From a virus, in IMG/VR virus record IMGVR_UViG_3300025135_000496, positions 1-35,103 of that record: 35,103 nucleotides of DNA, one strand, 5' to 3'. How positions within the stretch are numbered: the stretch's first letter is position 1; every line of letters starts with the position of its first letter. Below the pieces are notes generated by a model. That model was not told where the DNA came from and did not search any database. It saw only the letters and a program-made list of their open reading frames with translations. Made by a program: the position numbers and the translations under genes. Shown here piece by piece: positions 1 through 6,973 of the stretch.

Positions 1-240
1 TTAATTAACAAATAATATTTAATAAATTACTTGTCAATAAATATTTTTATTAATAATATCAATTATTTAATTATAAATTATATTTAATAAATACTATAAA
101 ATATTAATAACATATTGAAAATATTATATATTTATAAAAGATATTTTTTTCATAAAAAAGATATTTTTTTCATAAAAAAGATATTTTTATTATCTAATCA
201 ATTGATATTATTAATTAATATTATTAATTAATTATTTTTA
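1..240. other. Extremely AT-rich segment with 20-bp tandem repeat
   Basis: Only 16 of the first 240 bases are G or C by direct count (about 7%), far below the neighbouring genes. A 20-bp unit (atatttttttcataaaaaag) occurs at 141-160 and 161-180, with a partial third copy at 181-189 and a partial copy before 141. Two copies of the self-complementary ATTAATTAAT lie at 210-219 and 223-232. No gene is visible. Such segments often act as DNA unwinding elements or origins, or simply mark a contig or genome end. Any function here is inference. Confidence 0.6.
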
Positions 241-266
241 AATATTTTTTGTTCAAGGTAACAAAA

Positions 267-352
267 AACAGATAACAGACTATTTAAACAGATAACAAAT
301 AAAACAGATAAAACAGATAACAGATTATTAAAAACAGACAATAAAAACAGAC
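267..352. repeat. Short direct repeats, AACAGATAA/AACAGAC type
   Basis: The hexamer ACAGAT or ACAGAC recurs about eight times in 86 bp, near 268, 275, 288, 304, 313, 320, 334 and 347, usually preceded by an A-run. Spacing is irregular (7-20 bp). All copies are in one orientation, giving a purine-rich + strand. Arrays of short same-direction sites beside an AT-rich segment resemble replication iterons or protein-binding arrays. No initiator gene lies in this window, so the role is a guess. Confidence 0.55.
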
Positions 353-363
353 TATCAAAAAAT

Positions 364-416
364 AAGCTTTAAAGCTTGTTTTAAGCTTGTCTATTATTTT
401 TTGATATCAGATATCA
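364..416. repeat. Pair of perfect palindromes
   Basis: AAGCTTTAAAGCTT at 364-377 is a perfect 14-bp palindrome. TGATATCAGATATCA at 402-416 is an inverted repeat with 7-bp arms around a single base. Further copies of AAGCTTG and AGGCATT follow nearby (383-389, 431-437, 442-448). Both palindromes sit between the ACAGAT array and the 45-bp repeats. They could be operators or dimeric protein sites. Nothing in the sequence identifies the binding protein. Confidence 0.45.
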
Positions 417-565
417 ATCAATTGTTTTAAAGGCATTAGACAGGCATTTACTGGTCAAAAAATATGCACTCATTAAACAAGCAATGCATTAAACAATTTG
501 TATTGTCATGCCTGTTTAATATATTTCAAGGCATGGTCATTTTATAGCCATAGACACCCCCCCAC

Positions 566-770
566 AATTTTTTTTCCTATTTTCTATGAAAATTTTTTCA
601 TAAATTCTAAAAATTTTTTTCCTATTTCCCATGTGATAGGAATTATGGATAAGAAAATTTTTTTTCCTATTTTCTATGAAAATTTTCTTCTAAAACCTGA
701 AATTTTTTTTCCTGTTTCCCGTGTGATGCCCTTATTAAAACCTGAAATTTTTTTTCCTATCTTCTATAGA
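566..770. repeat. Five-copy 45-bp repeat with alternating A/B units
   Basis: The core ATTTTTTTTCCTAT (one copy CCTGT) recurs with its CCTAT at 576, 621, 666, 711 and 756, exactly 45 bp apart. Units 1, 3 and 5 continue with (T/C)TTCTAT(G/A), while units 2 and 4 continue with TTCCC(A/G)TGTGAT, giving a 90-bp A-B-A-B-A pattern. The frame through the repeats is open for 113 codons only because the period is a multiple of three, and its translation is a Phe/Asn-rich repeat, so I do not call it a gene. It lies about 420 bp upstream of the putative small terminase, so a packaging-recognition or origin role is possible. Confidence 0.7.
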
Positions 771-839
771 AACTTTTATTTAAAATTAAGTTCTCTCTCT
801 CAGGTAACTTTATTCTTAATCTTGAATATTCTTTTATAG

Positions 840-1140
840 ATATTTTCCTATCTTGTTTTTTCTTGTTTTTGGTGAAATTGCATTTTTTTATTTTTAACCC
901 TTCTTTTTTTCCTTTATTTTCTGATTTTTTCATTTTTAATAAACTATTGATTTTATTGAAAATACAAAATCGGTGGCTCTAGGCGGCAAGTTCATTTTTC
1001 ACTTCCTTTAATTTCATATACCTTTTATACGTAAGTGTTAATTTTTTGTTTTAAAAATCATTGATTATTTTCTTTAAATGGTTAAAAAAAATCTAAGGAA
1101 ATAAGAAAATAATGGGTACGTGGGTTAGGAATGTTTTTGT
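840..1140. other. Gene-free T-rich leader with one GC-rich islet
   Basis: No open frame with a plausible start is visible. The + strand is strongly T-biased from about 560 to 930, opposite in skew to the purine-rich array at 267-352. A short GC-rich islet, cggtggctctaggcggcaag at 971-990, stands out inside AT-rich DNA about 200 bp before the terminase genes. I see no tRNA, and no stem-loop strong enough to call a terminator. Confidence 0.5.
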
Positions 1141-1169
1141 TTGACGGATTTATTTTTCTGGTTTATTTA
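1141..1169 (+). promoter_or_regulatory. Candidate sigma70-like promoter for the late operon
   Basis: TTGACG at 1141-1146 matches five of six -35 bases. A 17-bp spacer leads to the weak -10 TATTTA (1164-1169). Alternatively, an extended -10, TGG followed by TTTATT (1159-1167), lies at a short 15-bp spacing. The element is immediately upstream of the first gene, whose TAGGAGG ribosome site is at 1181-1187. The -10 match is poor, so a phage-specific or activated promoter is equally likely. Confidence 0.3.
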
Positions 1170-1191
1170 AAGAGGGAACGTAGGAGGATTT

Positions 1192-1710
1192 ATGGAAAAT
1201 GGATTGGCTTTAAACAGACGTTCTTCTGGTCTGGCTTTATGCAGTAAGAATATTTTAGACATGCCTGTTATTGTTTGGGATAATATTATGCCTTGCAATA
1301 ACAGGTGCATGGTTTCTGATTCTTGTTCTTCTTTGAATAAAAGCGATAAATGTGTGAAAATGGCTGAATACTTCAGTCATGTGCTTGATTCGGCCTTGTC
1401 TGTCTATGGTTCTTATATGAATGAGAAGATCATGGTGCAGATTGGTCTGCATTTAATGCCTATGTACAGTCAGTTATTCAAGCTTAAACTTCTTGAATCT
1501 ACGGTTACAGTCAACCGTATGATCAAGGTGAATAAACAAGGTGTGCGAACCATGCACCCTATTTATAAGGAAATTCGAGAAACGGTCAAGTCTATTGATG
1601 AGTTGTGGCTGAAGATTGGGGGGAAGTCTGGTTTGGGCGAAGGGAATGTTTTTGGTGATCGTGGCGATTCATCTTATATTGATGCTTTGAGCGAGATTGT
1701 TGAGGAATAA
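1192..1710 (+). CDS. Putative terminase small subunit
   Basis: This 172-residue protein would recognise packaging-site DNA and deliver it to the large subunit. The assignment rests mainly on position, first in the operon and 18 bp before the large terminase. The C-terminal segment around residues 116-142 (HPIYKEIRETVKSIDELW) resembles the closing helix of P27-type small terminases. A cysteine cluster at about residues 35-54 (CNNRC, then SDSC and SDKC) could form a metal site, which is unusual for this role. The ATG at 1192 follows TAGGAGG by four bases. Upstream lies the repeat-rich non-coding leader, where its DNA target might be. I see no clear helix-turn-helix, so another DNA-binding role remains possible. 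Confidence 0.55.
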   Translation: MENGLALNRRSSGLALCSKNILDMPVIVWDNIMPCNNRCMVSDSCSSLNKSDKCVKMAEYFSHVLDSALSVYGSYMNEKIMVQIGLHLMPMYSQLFKLKLLESTVTVNRMIKVNKQGVRTMHPIYKEIRETVKSIDELWLKIGGKSGLGEGNVFGDRGDSSYIDALSEIVEE

Positions 1711-1728
1711 AGGAACAGAAATAAATTT

Positions 1729-3597
1729 ATGAAAGTCGTCAATGAAGCTGTTGAGGCTGATAAAAAGCGGAAAAAGCTTTTAGAATACAGGAATGGTGGG
1801 GAAGGGTGTGCGCTGTGGGCTGAGGAGAATGTGTGCGCTTCTATATACCGGGTTGGGAGTGTCATACCTGAGTGGATACCTATTTCTGAGTTGCCTAAGA
1901 AGAAGAACGAGATCACAGGACGCTCACCTTACGATATGTGGCAGAAGCAGAAAGAGGTTCTTCATGAAGCCTTAGAAATGAAAAATAACCGTTTTCTTTA
2001 CAGGTTGATTGTTTTATGCTGGATGCGGGGTGAAAGTAAAAGTTTTCTTGCCTGTTTGATTCAGTTGTGGAAATTCTGTTGCTGGCCTAAACAGACTATT
2101 GTTCTTGGAGCTAACTCTAAAGATCAAGTCAAATTTGTCCACTTTGACATAGCTCGTGATCTGGTTTTGAACTCCCCTAATCTTCGGATGATTGTTGGAG
2201 CTAAGAATGTTCAAGAGAAAGAAATCAGAATGAAGAATAAAAAGGGAGAGGTTGTTTCGTTTATTCGGCCTATTTCTTCATTTTCTGGAATTGTTTCTAA
2301 TATTACTGGGTTTACTTTTTCGGAAATTTTCGACATGAAGCGGCCTAAATTCTACGAACAGCTTTACGGCTCGATTCGTAACATACCTAACGCTCTCGGC
2401 ACTATTGATTCTACCGTCAGTGACAAGACACACATACTGTATAAACTGTTCACAACCTACCGAGATAAGAAAGACAAGACTTTGTTTTTCTCTCATCGTG
2501 AATCTGAGAATGCTCTGCAGGAAGATTACTGGAACCCAGAAATGACCCAAGAGCAATTAGATTCATACAAGCTCAATCTGGTCAATTTCGCTCAGTATTT
2601 CAAGAATACTTGGGATGCTGGAAGTGTTAAGCCTATTACTGATGCCATGATAGATGCCTGCTCTTACATCGGCTATGACGGCACACCTGTAGTCAGTGAG
2701 TCTTTGGTCAATCTGTGTGAAGAAAAGAATGAGTACCAGAAACGCAGTGACAAGGCTTTGCAGGTCTATGCCTATCATAAAGACAAGGCAGATAAGATGA
2801 GGTTGTACTACGATAAAAAGGTAAGAGAAATCGCTGAAAGAATGACGAAATTCCCGGAAATTGCTGGAAATTACTTGATGGACGTGTCGGAAATCGAGAA
2901 AATTAGCGATATATATGGAACTGATTTATGCATACTGATTGGCTTAGACCGAGCCGACCCCCTAAAAGATAACAAAGAACTAGGCGCAAGAACTATTCTT
3001 ACAGTTATAGCCAAAGGTCTGCCTGACAGCAGGCATATTTTCAGGTCTGTGTATGACGATAACTACATGCCAAAATATATTTATTTCCCAGTCGGCATCT
3101 TCAACATTAAAGATCATAGTTTAGAGTCAATAAAAGCTGTTTTAAATCACGTACACTTAGAAATAGGCATTGATGCTTTTTGTTCTGAAAGGTGGGGTGT
3201 TTGGGATATGGTGGAGTGGTTTGAGGCTAATGATGTTGATTATGAAATCTTGCACCCAACTTACGAAAAACAGCGTGCCGCTTTTTCGGCTTTCTTTGAA
3301 GTCATGGCTAATGCACGTTTTAAATTGAATCTGATCAACCTTGAAGGCGTTAAAGGCGAAGATCAGTTCACAGAAGAATGCCAGCATTTTGTTCATCATA
3401 AGCAGAAACGTCAGTACGTGTCTGATGAGAAAGAACAGTTGCATGGTGTTCAAGACGATTTGCTGTATTCTATTGGTTGGGCTTTGTATGGGGGGAGGGA
3501 GCTTGGGCCTTCTGATTTTCGATCTTTACAGAAAAAGACGTTTTTTGGCAGTTATTTGCCGCCAGATGATGATATTGTTAAGGGGAATTATGATTAA
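1729..3597 (+). CDS. Terminase large subunit (ATPase-nuclease)
   Basis: This 622-residue protein would be the motor that pumps DNA into the prohead and cuts it. The ATPase half has a variant P-loop MRGESKS at residues 99-105, a Walker B-like FTFSEIFD (about 196-202) with the likely catalytic Glu199, and a coupling motif GTIDSTVS near 224-231. The RNase H-like nuclease half shows the expected acidic residues in GLDRAD (Asp407), GIDAF (Asp482) and QDDLLYSIGWAL (Asp576/577). All core motifs are present, so the gene looks intact at the usual length. The last eight bases overlap the acyltransferase start, which ties terminase translation to the sugar cassette. Portal, normally the next gene, is displaced by about 4.1 kb. 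Confidence 0.9.
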   Translation: MKVVNEAVEADKKRKKLLEYRNGGEGCALWAEENVCASIYRVGSVIPEWIPISELPKKKNEITGRSPYDMWQKQKEVLHEALEMKNNRFLYRLIVLCWMRGESKSFLACLIQLWKFCCWPKQTIVLGANSKDQVKFVHFDIARDLVLNSPNLRMIVGAKNVQEKEIRMKNKKGEVVSFIRPISSFSGIVSNITGFTFSEIFDMKRPKFYEQLYGSIRNIPNALGTIDSTVSDKTHILYKLFTTYRDKKDKTLFFSHRESENALQEDYWNPEMTQEQLDSYKLNLVNFAQYFKNTWDAGSVKPITDAMIDACSYIGYDGTPVVSESLVNLCEEKNEYQKRSDKALQVYAYHKDKADKMRLYYDKKVREIAERMTKFPEIAGNYLMDVSEIEKISDIYGTDLCILIGLDRADPLKDNKELGARTILTVIAKGLPDSRHIFRSVYDDNYMPKYIYFPVGIFNIKDHSLESIKAVLNHVHLEIGIDAFCSERWGVWDMVEWFEANDVDYEILHPTYEKQRAAFSAFFEVMANARFKLNLINLEGVKGEDQFTEECQHFVHHKQKRQYVSDEKEQLHGVQDDLLYSIGWALYGGRELGPSDFRSLQKKTFFGSYLPPDDDIVKGNYD

Positions 3598-3976
3598 GGT
3601 TAAGCGTCATAAATTAGGAGAAAGTGCTTTTTCTATTGGTAAAAAAACAAAAATCGCTGAAAACGCCAATTTTGATTTAACTGGCAGTATTATTATTGAA
3701 GATGGAGTTATTGTTAGTGACGGAGTTTATATTTTTACTCACAGGCATTTTTGGCGTAATTCACGAGTGCCGATTATCAAACATAAAGAATTGGCTAGAT
3801 ATGATCTGGTTATTAAAAAATATGCGTTTATTGGTATTTATTCAGTTATTTTAGGAATTGAATATATTGGAGAAGGAGCTGTTATTGGAGCTGGATCTAT
3901 TGTGACTAAGAATATTGGTGATTTTGAAATATGGGCAGGTAATCCAGCTAAAAAAATAGGACTTAGAAATGCTTAA
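3590..3976 (+). CDS. Left-handed beta-helix acyltransferase (putative O-acetyltransferase)
   Basis: This 128-residue protein resembles hexapeptide-repeat acetyltransferases such as those that O-acetylate sugars with acetyl-CoA. Imperfect [LIV]-G-x4 turns run through residues 30-48 and 79-108 (IGEGAVIGAGSIV). FTHRHFW at 49-55 carries the likely catalytic histidine, and the terminal WAGNPAKKIG (115-124) is the classic family ending. The open frame extends upstream into the terminase, but ATG 3590 is chosen because it follows AAGGGG and overlaps the terminase stop as ATGATTAA. The next gene overlaps its stop in the same eight-base way. It is short for the family and lacks an N-terminal extension. 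The sugar acceptor is unknown, but its neighbours suggest a glycan hydroxyl. Confidence 0.8.
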   Translation: MIKVKRHKLGESAFSIGKKTKIAENANFDLTGSIIIEDGVIVSDGVYIFTHRHFWRNSRVPIIKHKELARYDLVIKKYAFIGIYSVILGIEYIGEGAVIGAGSIVTKNIGDFEIWAGNPAKKIGLRNA

Positions 3977-4658
3977 ATTTGTCTGTTATAAATGGTGTAA
4001 TGAACAAAGTAATAAGAATGTGTACGTTTATAAAGCCGATCATGTGAACAGGCTTTATAACATGCTTGAAAGAAAGTTAAGACAACCTTTTGAACTTTAT
4101 TGTATAACTGATGATTCTAATAACCTAAATCCATTCATTAAAACAATACCTTTGCCTGTTGAATATAAATTGTGGGGGGAAAGATGGTGTCTGGTCTGGT
4201 CGTTTTCTGAAGAAATGAAAGAACTGGTTGGTGACAGGTTTGCGGTTTTAGATTTAGATGTGGTTATAGTTGATTACATTGATGATTTATTTGATAATGA
4301 CCATGATATTGTTCTGATGAAAGGCACTTCAAAAAACAAGACTCCTTACAATACAGGCTTTATTTACATGAAAGCTGGCAGTAGACGGCTTATTTGGGAT
4401 TTTTTTGATGTTGAGCTTGCTGTCAGGCTTCAAGAAAAGACTCGGTATGTTGGGACTGCTCAATCATGGGTTGGAGCTTTTTTACGAGAAGAAGCGGTTT
4501 GGAGTAAGAAAGAAGGGGTTTATGCTTACCGTTTATTGAAAGATAAAGAAAACCTGCCTGAAAATGCAAAAATTGTCTTTTTTCCTGGAGCTAAAGATGA
4601 TCCTTCTCAAACAGAAGTACAAAAACAGAGTCCTTGGATACTAGAGCATTGGCGATGA
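3969..4658 (+). CDS. GT-A-type glycosyltransferase, family uncertain
   Basis: This 229-residue protein is probably a nucleotide-sugar-dependent glycosyltransferase in the cytoplasm. A hydrophobic strand ends in VLDLDVVI (residues 93-100), whose D95-x-D97 is the metal and sugar-nucleotide binding motif of GT-A enzymes. PYNTGFIYMKAG (126-137) resembles the acceptor-side loop of GT8-like enzymes, and a late FFPGAKDDP resembles their C-terminal motif. There is no signal peptide or membrane segment. Its start overlaps the acyltransferase stop (ATGCTTAA) and its stop overlaps the mutase start (ATGA). The donor cannot be read from sequence. UDP-galactofuranose from the next gene's product is an attractive guess. 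Confidence 0.7.
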   Translation: MLKFVCYKWCNEQSNKNVYVYKADHVNRLYNMLERKLRQPFELYCITDDSNNLNPFIKTIPLPVEYKLWGERWCLVWSFSEEMKELVGDRFAVLDLDVVIVDYIDDLFDNDHDIVLMKGTSKNKTPYNTGFIYMKAGSRRLIWDFFDVELAVRLQEKTRYVGTAQSWVGAFLREEAVWSKKEGVYAYRLLKDKENLPENAKIVFFPGAKDDPSQTEVQKQSPWILEHWR

Positions 4659-5764
4659 AAAGAGTGTTGATTGTTGGTGCTGGTCTGTCTGGTGCTGTTT
4701 TGGCTAGAGAACTGGCTGAATCTGGTGTCAGAGTTCTAGTTATAGATAAACGAGATCATGTGGCAGGTAATTGTCATATTGAACGTGATGAAGATACAGG
4801 CATACTTGTGCATAGATACGGCGCACATATTTTTCATACTGATGATAGAGAGGTTTGGGATTATTTGAGAAGGTTCTGCAAACTGTATCCATACGTAAAT
4901 AGATTAAAAACTTCAATTTCAACAGGTATCTATTCATTTCCAATTAATCTGCATACCTTAAATCAGTTTTTTGAATTGCATCTGAAACCGAAAGAAGCAG
5001 AACAGTTTTTAAAAACACAGGTCACTAAGATTGAAAAACCGCAAAATTTTGAAGAACAGGCATTGAGTTTAATCGGTGAAGATTTATACCGAGCATTTTT
5101 TTATGGTTATACTAAAAAACAATGGGGTGTGGAACCTTGTGAATTGCCTGCTTCAATTTTGAAAAGACTGCCTGTTCGGTTTAATTATAATGATAATTAT
5201 TACAATCATAGATACCAAGGCATACCGATTGAAGGTTACACAATTGCCGTGCAGAGAATGTTAGATCACAAGAATATTGAAGTATGGCTTAAAATGAACT
5301 GGTTGAAAGATATGCTGAATGAATATGAGCATGTTTTTTATACTGGTACTATTGATGGTTTTTACGATTATTGTTATGGGTATCTTGGGTATAGGACTGT
5401 TTTTTGGGATAGGTGTGTTTATAATGGTGATTTTCAAGGAACAGCAGGCATAAATTACCCAAGTGAGCATATACAATTCACACGTATACGAGAGCATAAA
5501 CATTACACACCGTATGAAAATCATGAAAAATCAGTTGTTTTTTTTGAATACAGTAAAGAAACAGGCAAAGCCGATGTTCCCTATTATCCAAAAAGATTGC
5601 CTCATGATTTAGAATTATACCAAAAATATGCTTTATTAGCGAATAATGATAAGAAAGTTACGTTTTTGGGGCGTTTGGGTGGCTATGAGTATTTAGATAT
5701 GGATCAAGCTGTACGAAAAGCTTTAGGTACTGCAAAGGAGTTTTTATGCGAAAGATATTCTTAG
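4655..5764 (+). CDS. glf: UDP-galactopyranose mutase
   Basis: This flavoenzyme interconverts UDP-galactopyranose and UDP-galactofuranose, supplying Galf for glycan synthesis. It has an N-terminal FAD-binding VGAGLSG (residues 7-13), then DKRDHVAGN, the signature HRYGAHIFHT (about 53-62), GYTKKQWG (about 151-158), KRLPVRFNYNDNYY (about 170-183) with QGIPIEGYT after it, and a C-terminal GRLGGYEYLDMDQA. At 369 residues it matches the size of bacterial Glf and appears intact. A TTG seven codons upstream (4634) keeps the frame open, but ATG 4655 forms an ATGA overlap with the previous stop and places the FAD motif at the normal position. No gene making UDP-galactose is present, so the substrate must come from the host or from outside this window. 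Confidence 0.95.
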   Translation: MKRVLIVGAGLSGAVLARELAESGVRVLVIDKRDHVAGNCHIERDEDTGILVHRYGAHIFHTDDREVWDYLRRFCKLYPYVNRLKTSISTGIYSFPINLHTLNQFFELHLKPKEAEQFLKTQVTKIEKPQNFEEQALSLIGEDLYRAFFYGYTKKQWGVEPCELPASILKRLPVRFNYNDNYYNHRYQGIPIEGYTIAVQRMLDHKNIEVWLKMNWLKDMLNEYEHVFYTGTIDGFYDYCYGYLGYRTVFWDRCVYNGDFQGTAGINYPSEHIQFTRIREHKHYTPYENHEKSVVFFEYSKETGKADVPYYPKRLPHDLELYQKYALLANNDKKVTFLGRLGGYEYLDMDQAVRKALGTAKEFLCERYS

Positions 5765-6327
5765 ATTGTGGTGGGTATGATGGGAGGGCGGCGGTAAAAT
5801 TCAGTAAGTTTTTTCCTAATTTCGAGATTTTCAGTTTTGAGCCAAATGCCACTCTGAATAAATTTTATAAACATACAAACATTGTTTTTCTGCCTTTTGC
5901 TGTTTGGGTTGAGAATTGCAATTTAGATTTTTATTTGGATGAAAAAGATTATGACGGCAGTTCGGTTTTTCAAGAAAAGAAAAATATAGTCGGTGGCAGA
6001 CACACAAGAGTACAAGGTATTGATTTCAGTTCTTACGTGAAAAGCTATTTTGATGAAGATGATTTTATCATTGTTAAAATGAATATCGAAGGTGCTGAAT
6101 ATAAAGTTCTGAATAAAATGATACGAAGTAAATCTATTAATTATATCAATGAATTGTTTATTGAGTTTCATTATAAAAAAATGGATATGCCTGAGAATGA
6201 ACATAATCAGTTGGTTGGTAAGTTGGAAAAATCTGGATTAGATGTTCAGCTTTGGGGTGGTGTTAAGCGAATTGATACAGTGGTAAATTATCTTAAAAAG
6301 AAACATGAAAATAATTTATACGGCTAA
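5746..6327 (+). CDS. FkbM-family methyltransferase
   Basis: This 193-residue S-adenosylmethionine-dependent methyltransferase resembles FkbM proteins, which usually O-methylate sugars or polyketides. Motif I is FLDCGGYDGRAA (residues 5-16), followed by FEPN at 31-34, AVW at 52-54, the family-typical DGSSVF near 70-75, and KMNIEGAEYKVL at 111-122, a hallmark of the family, then IEFH. AAAGGAG sits six bases before the ATG at 5746. The start lies 19 bp inside the mutase gene and the stop overlaps the next gene by 23 bp. With the acyltransferase it forms a pair of tailoring enzymes for the putative glycan. It is slightly short for the family but seems complete. Confidence 0.85.
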   Translation: MRKIFLDCGGYDGRAAVKFSKFFPNFEIFSFEPNATLNKFYKHTNIVFLPFAVWVENCNLDFYLDEKDYDGSSVFQEKKNIVGGRHTRVQGIDFSSYVKSYFDEDDFIIVKMNIEGAEYKVLNKMIRSKSINYINELFIEFHYKKMDMPENEHNQLVGKLEKSGLDVQLWGGVKRIDTVVNYLKKKHENNLYG

Positions 6328-6973
6328 TATAGGTGGTTATGATCAACCTATACCTCTTTGTAGTGAAATAAGGGGTGAGTGGGAGGCTTTTTATTTCACT
6401 GACGATGTTTCTTTAAAGGTTAAAGGTTGGCAGATGATTTATGTAAAATACAATTTGCCTAATGTAGCAGTATCAAAAGAGATTAAAATCAGACCACACA
6501 GGTATTTTCCTGGTGCTGATTATTTTTTGTGGATTGATTCTACTCATGAAGCTATTAGACCATTGAATGATTTTTTTCGTTTCTTTCAAGAAAGAGATAA
6601 GGATTGCACTGGATGGATGGCGAAAAGGCATACAAAGAGAAATTGTGTTTATGAAGAATTGTACGCACCTAGAGTAATGAAAAAAGTCAAATTAGCTACA
6701 TTGAAACAGTTAGAAAAATTCTACCGAAGAAAGAAAATGCCAAGAGATTACGGCTTGCCTGAAAATGGTGTGTTTTTTAAAGCAAATACTGAAAAAACGC
6801 AGAAGATTAGTGAATTGTGGTGGAAAATGATGGTTAGTAATAAAGCCTATCGAGATCAGATTTTTTTGCCTTATGCTATGTGGAAATATAATTTTATGCC
6901 TAGCTGGTACACAGAAGAAGAAAAAAGACAATATGTGGTTAAAAAATTTAAACACTTAAAGAAAAAGACATGA
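6305..6973 (+). CDS. DUF616 (TOD1/MUCI70-like) glycosyltransferase
   Basis: This 222-residue protein matches the layout of the DUF616 family of glycosyltransferase-like proteins. It has IYTANIGGYDQP at residues 4-15, FYFTDD at 29-34, KIRPHRYFPGADYFLWIDST at 61-80 with a DxD-like site, a KRHTKRNCVYEEL block at 107-119, and a late AYRDQIFLPYAMW. These blocks occur in the order and spacing I know for the family. It has no signal peptide and should act in the cytosol. Members occur in bacterial polysaccharide clusters and in plants, and most have no proven donor. It overlaps the methyltransferase by 23 bp and the next gene by ATGA. Confidence 0.75.
   Translation: MKIIYTANIGGYDQPIPLCSEIRGEWEAFYFTDDVSLKVKGWQMIYVKYNLPNVAVSKEIKIRPHRYFPGADYFLWIDSTHEAIRPLNDFFRFFQERDKDCTGWMAKRHTKRNCVYEELYAPRVMKKVKLATLKQLEKFYRRKKMPRDYGLPENGVFFKANTEKTQKISELWWKMMVSNKAYRDQIFLPYAMWKYNFMPSWYTEEEKRQYVVKKFKHLKKKT

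Noticed and set aside
566-770. 45-bp repeats as a CRISPR array
   Set aside because: The units are contiguous and diverged, with no unique spacers between conserved repeats and no cas genes.
498-839. 113-codon open frame in the leader
   Set aside because: Its sequence is the 45-bp DNA repeat read in frame. It is Phe/Asn/Lys-rich with no ribosome site, and the period being a multiple of three explains why it stays open.
971-990. GC-rich islet as part of a tRNA gene
   Set aside because: The flanking AT-rich DNA cannot form the acceptor, D and T arms of a tRNA.
3341-3589. Longer acyltransferase start inside the terminase gene
   Set aside because: The extra residues are an out-of-frame reading of the terminase end. 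ATG 3590 has a ribosome site and the domain starts right after it.
4634-4654. TTG start for the mutase
   Set aside because: ATG 4655 gives an ATGA overlap and puts the FAD motif at the normal distance from the N-terminus.
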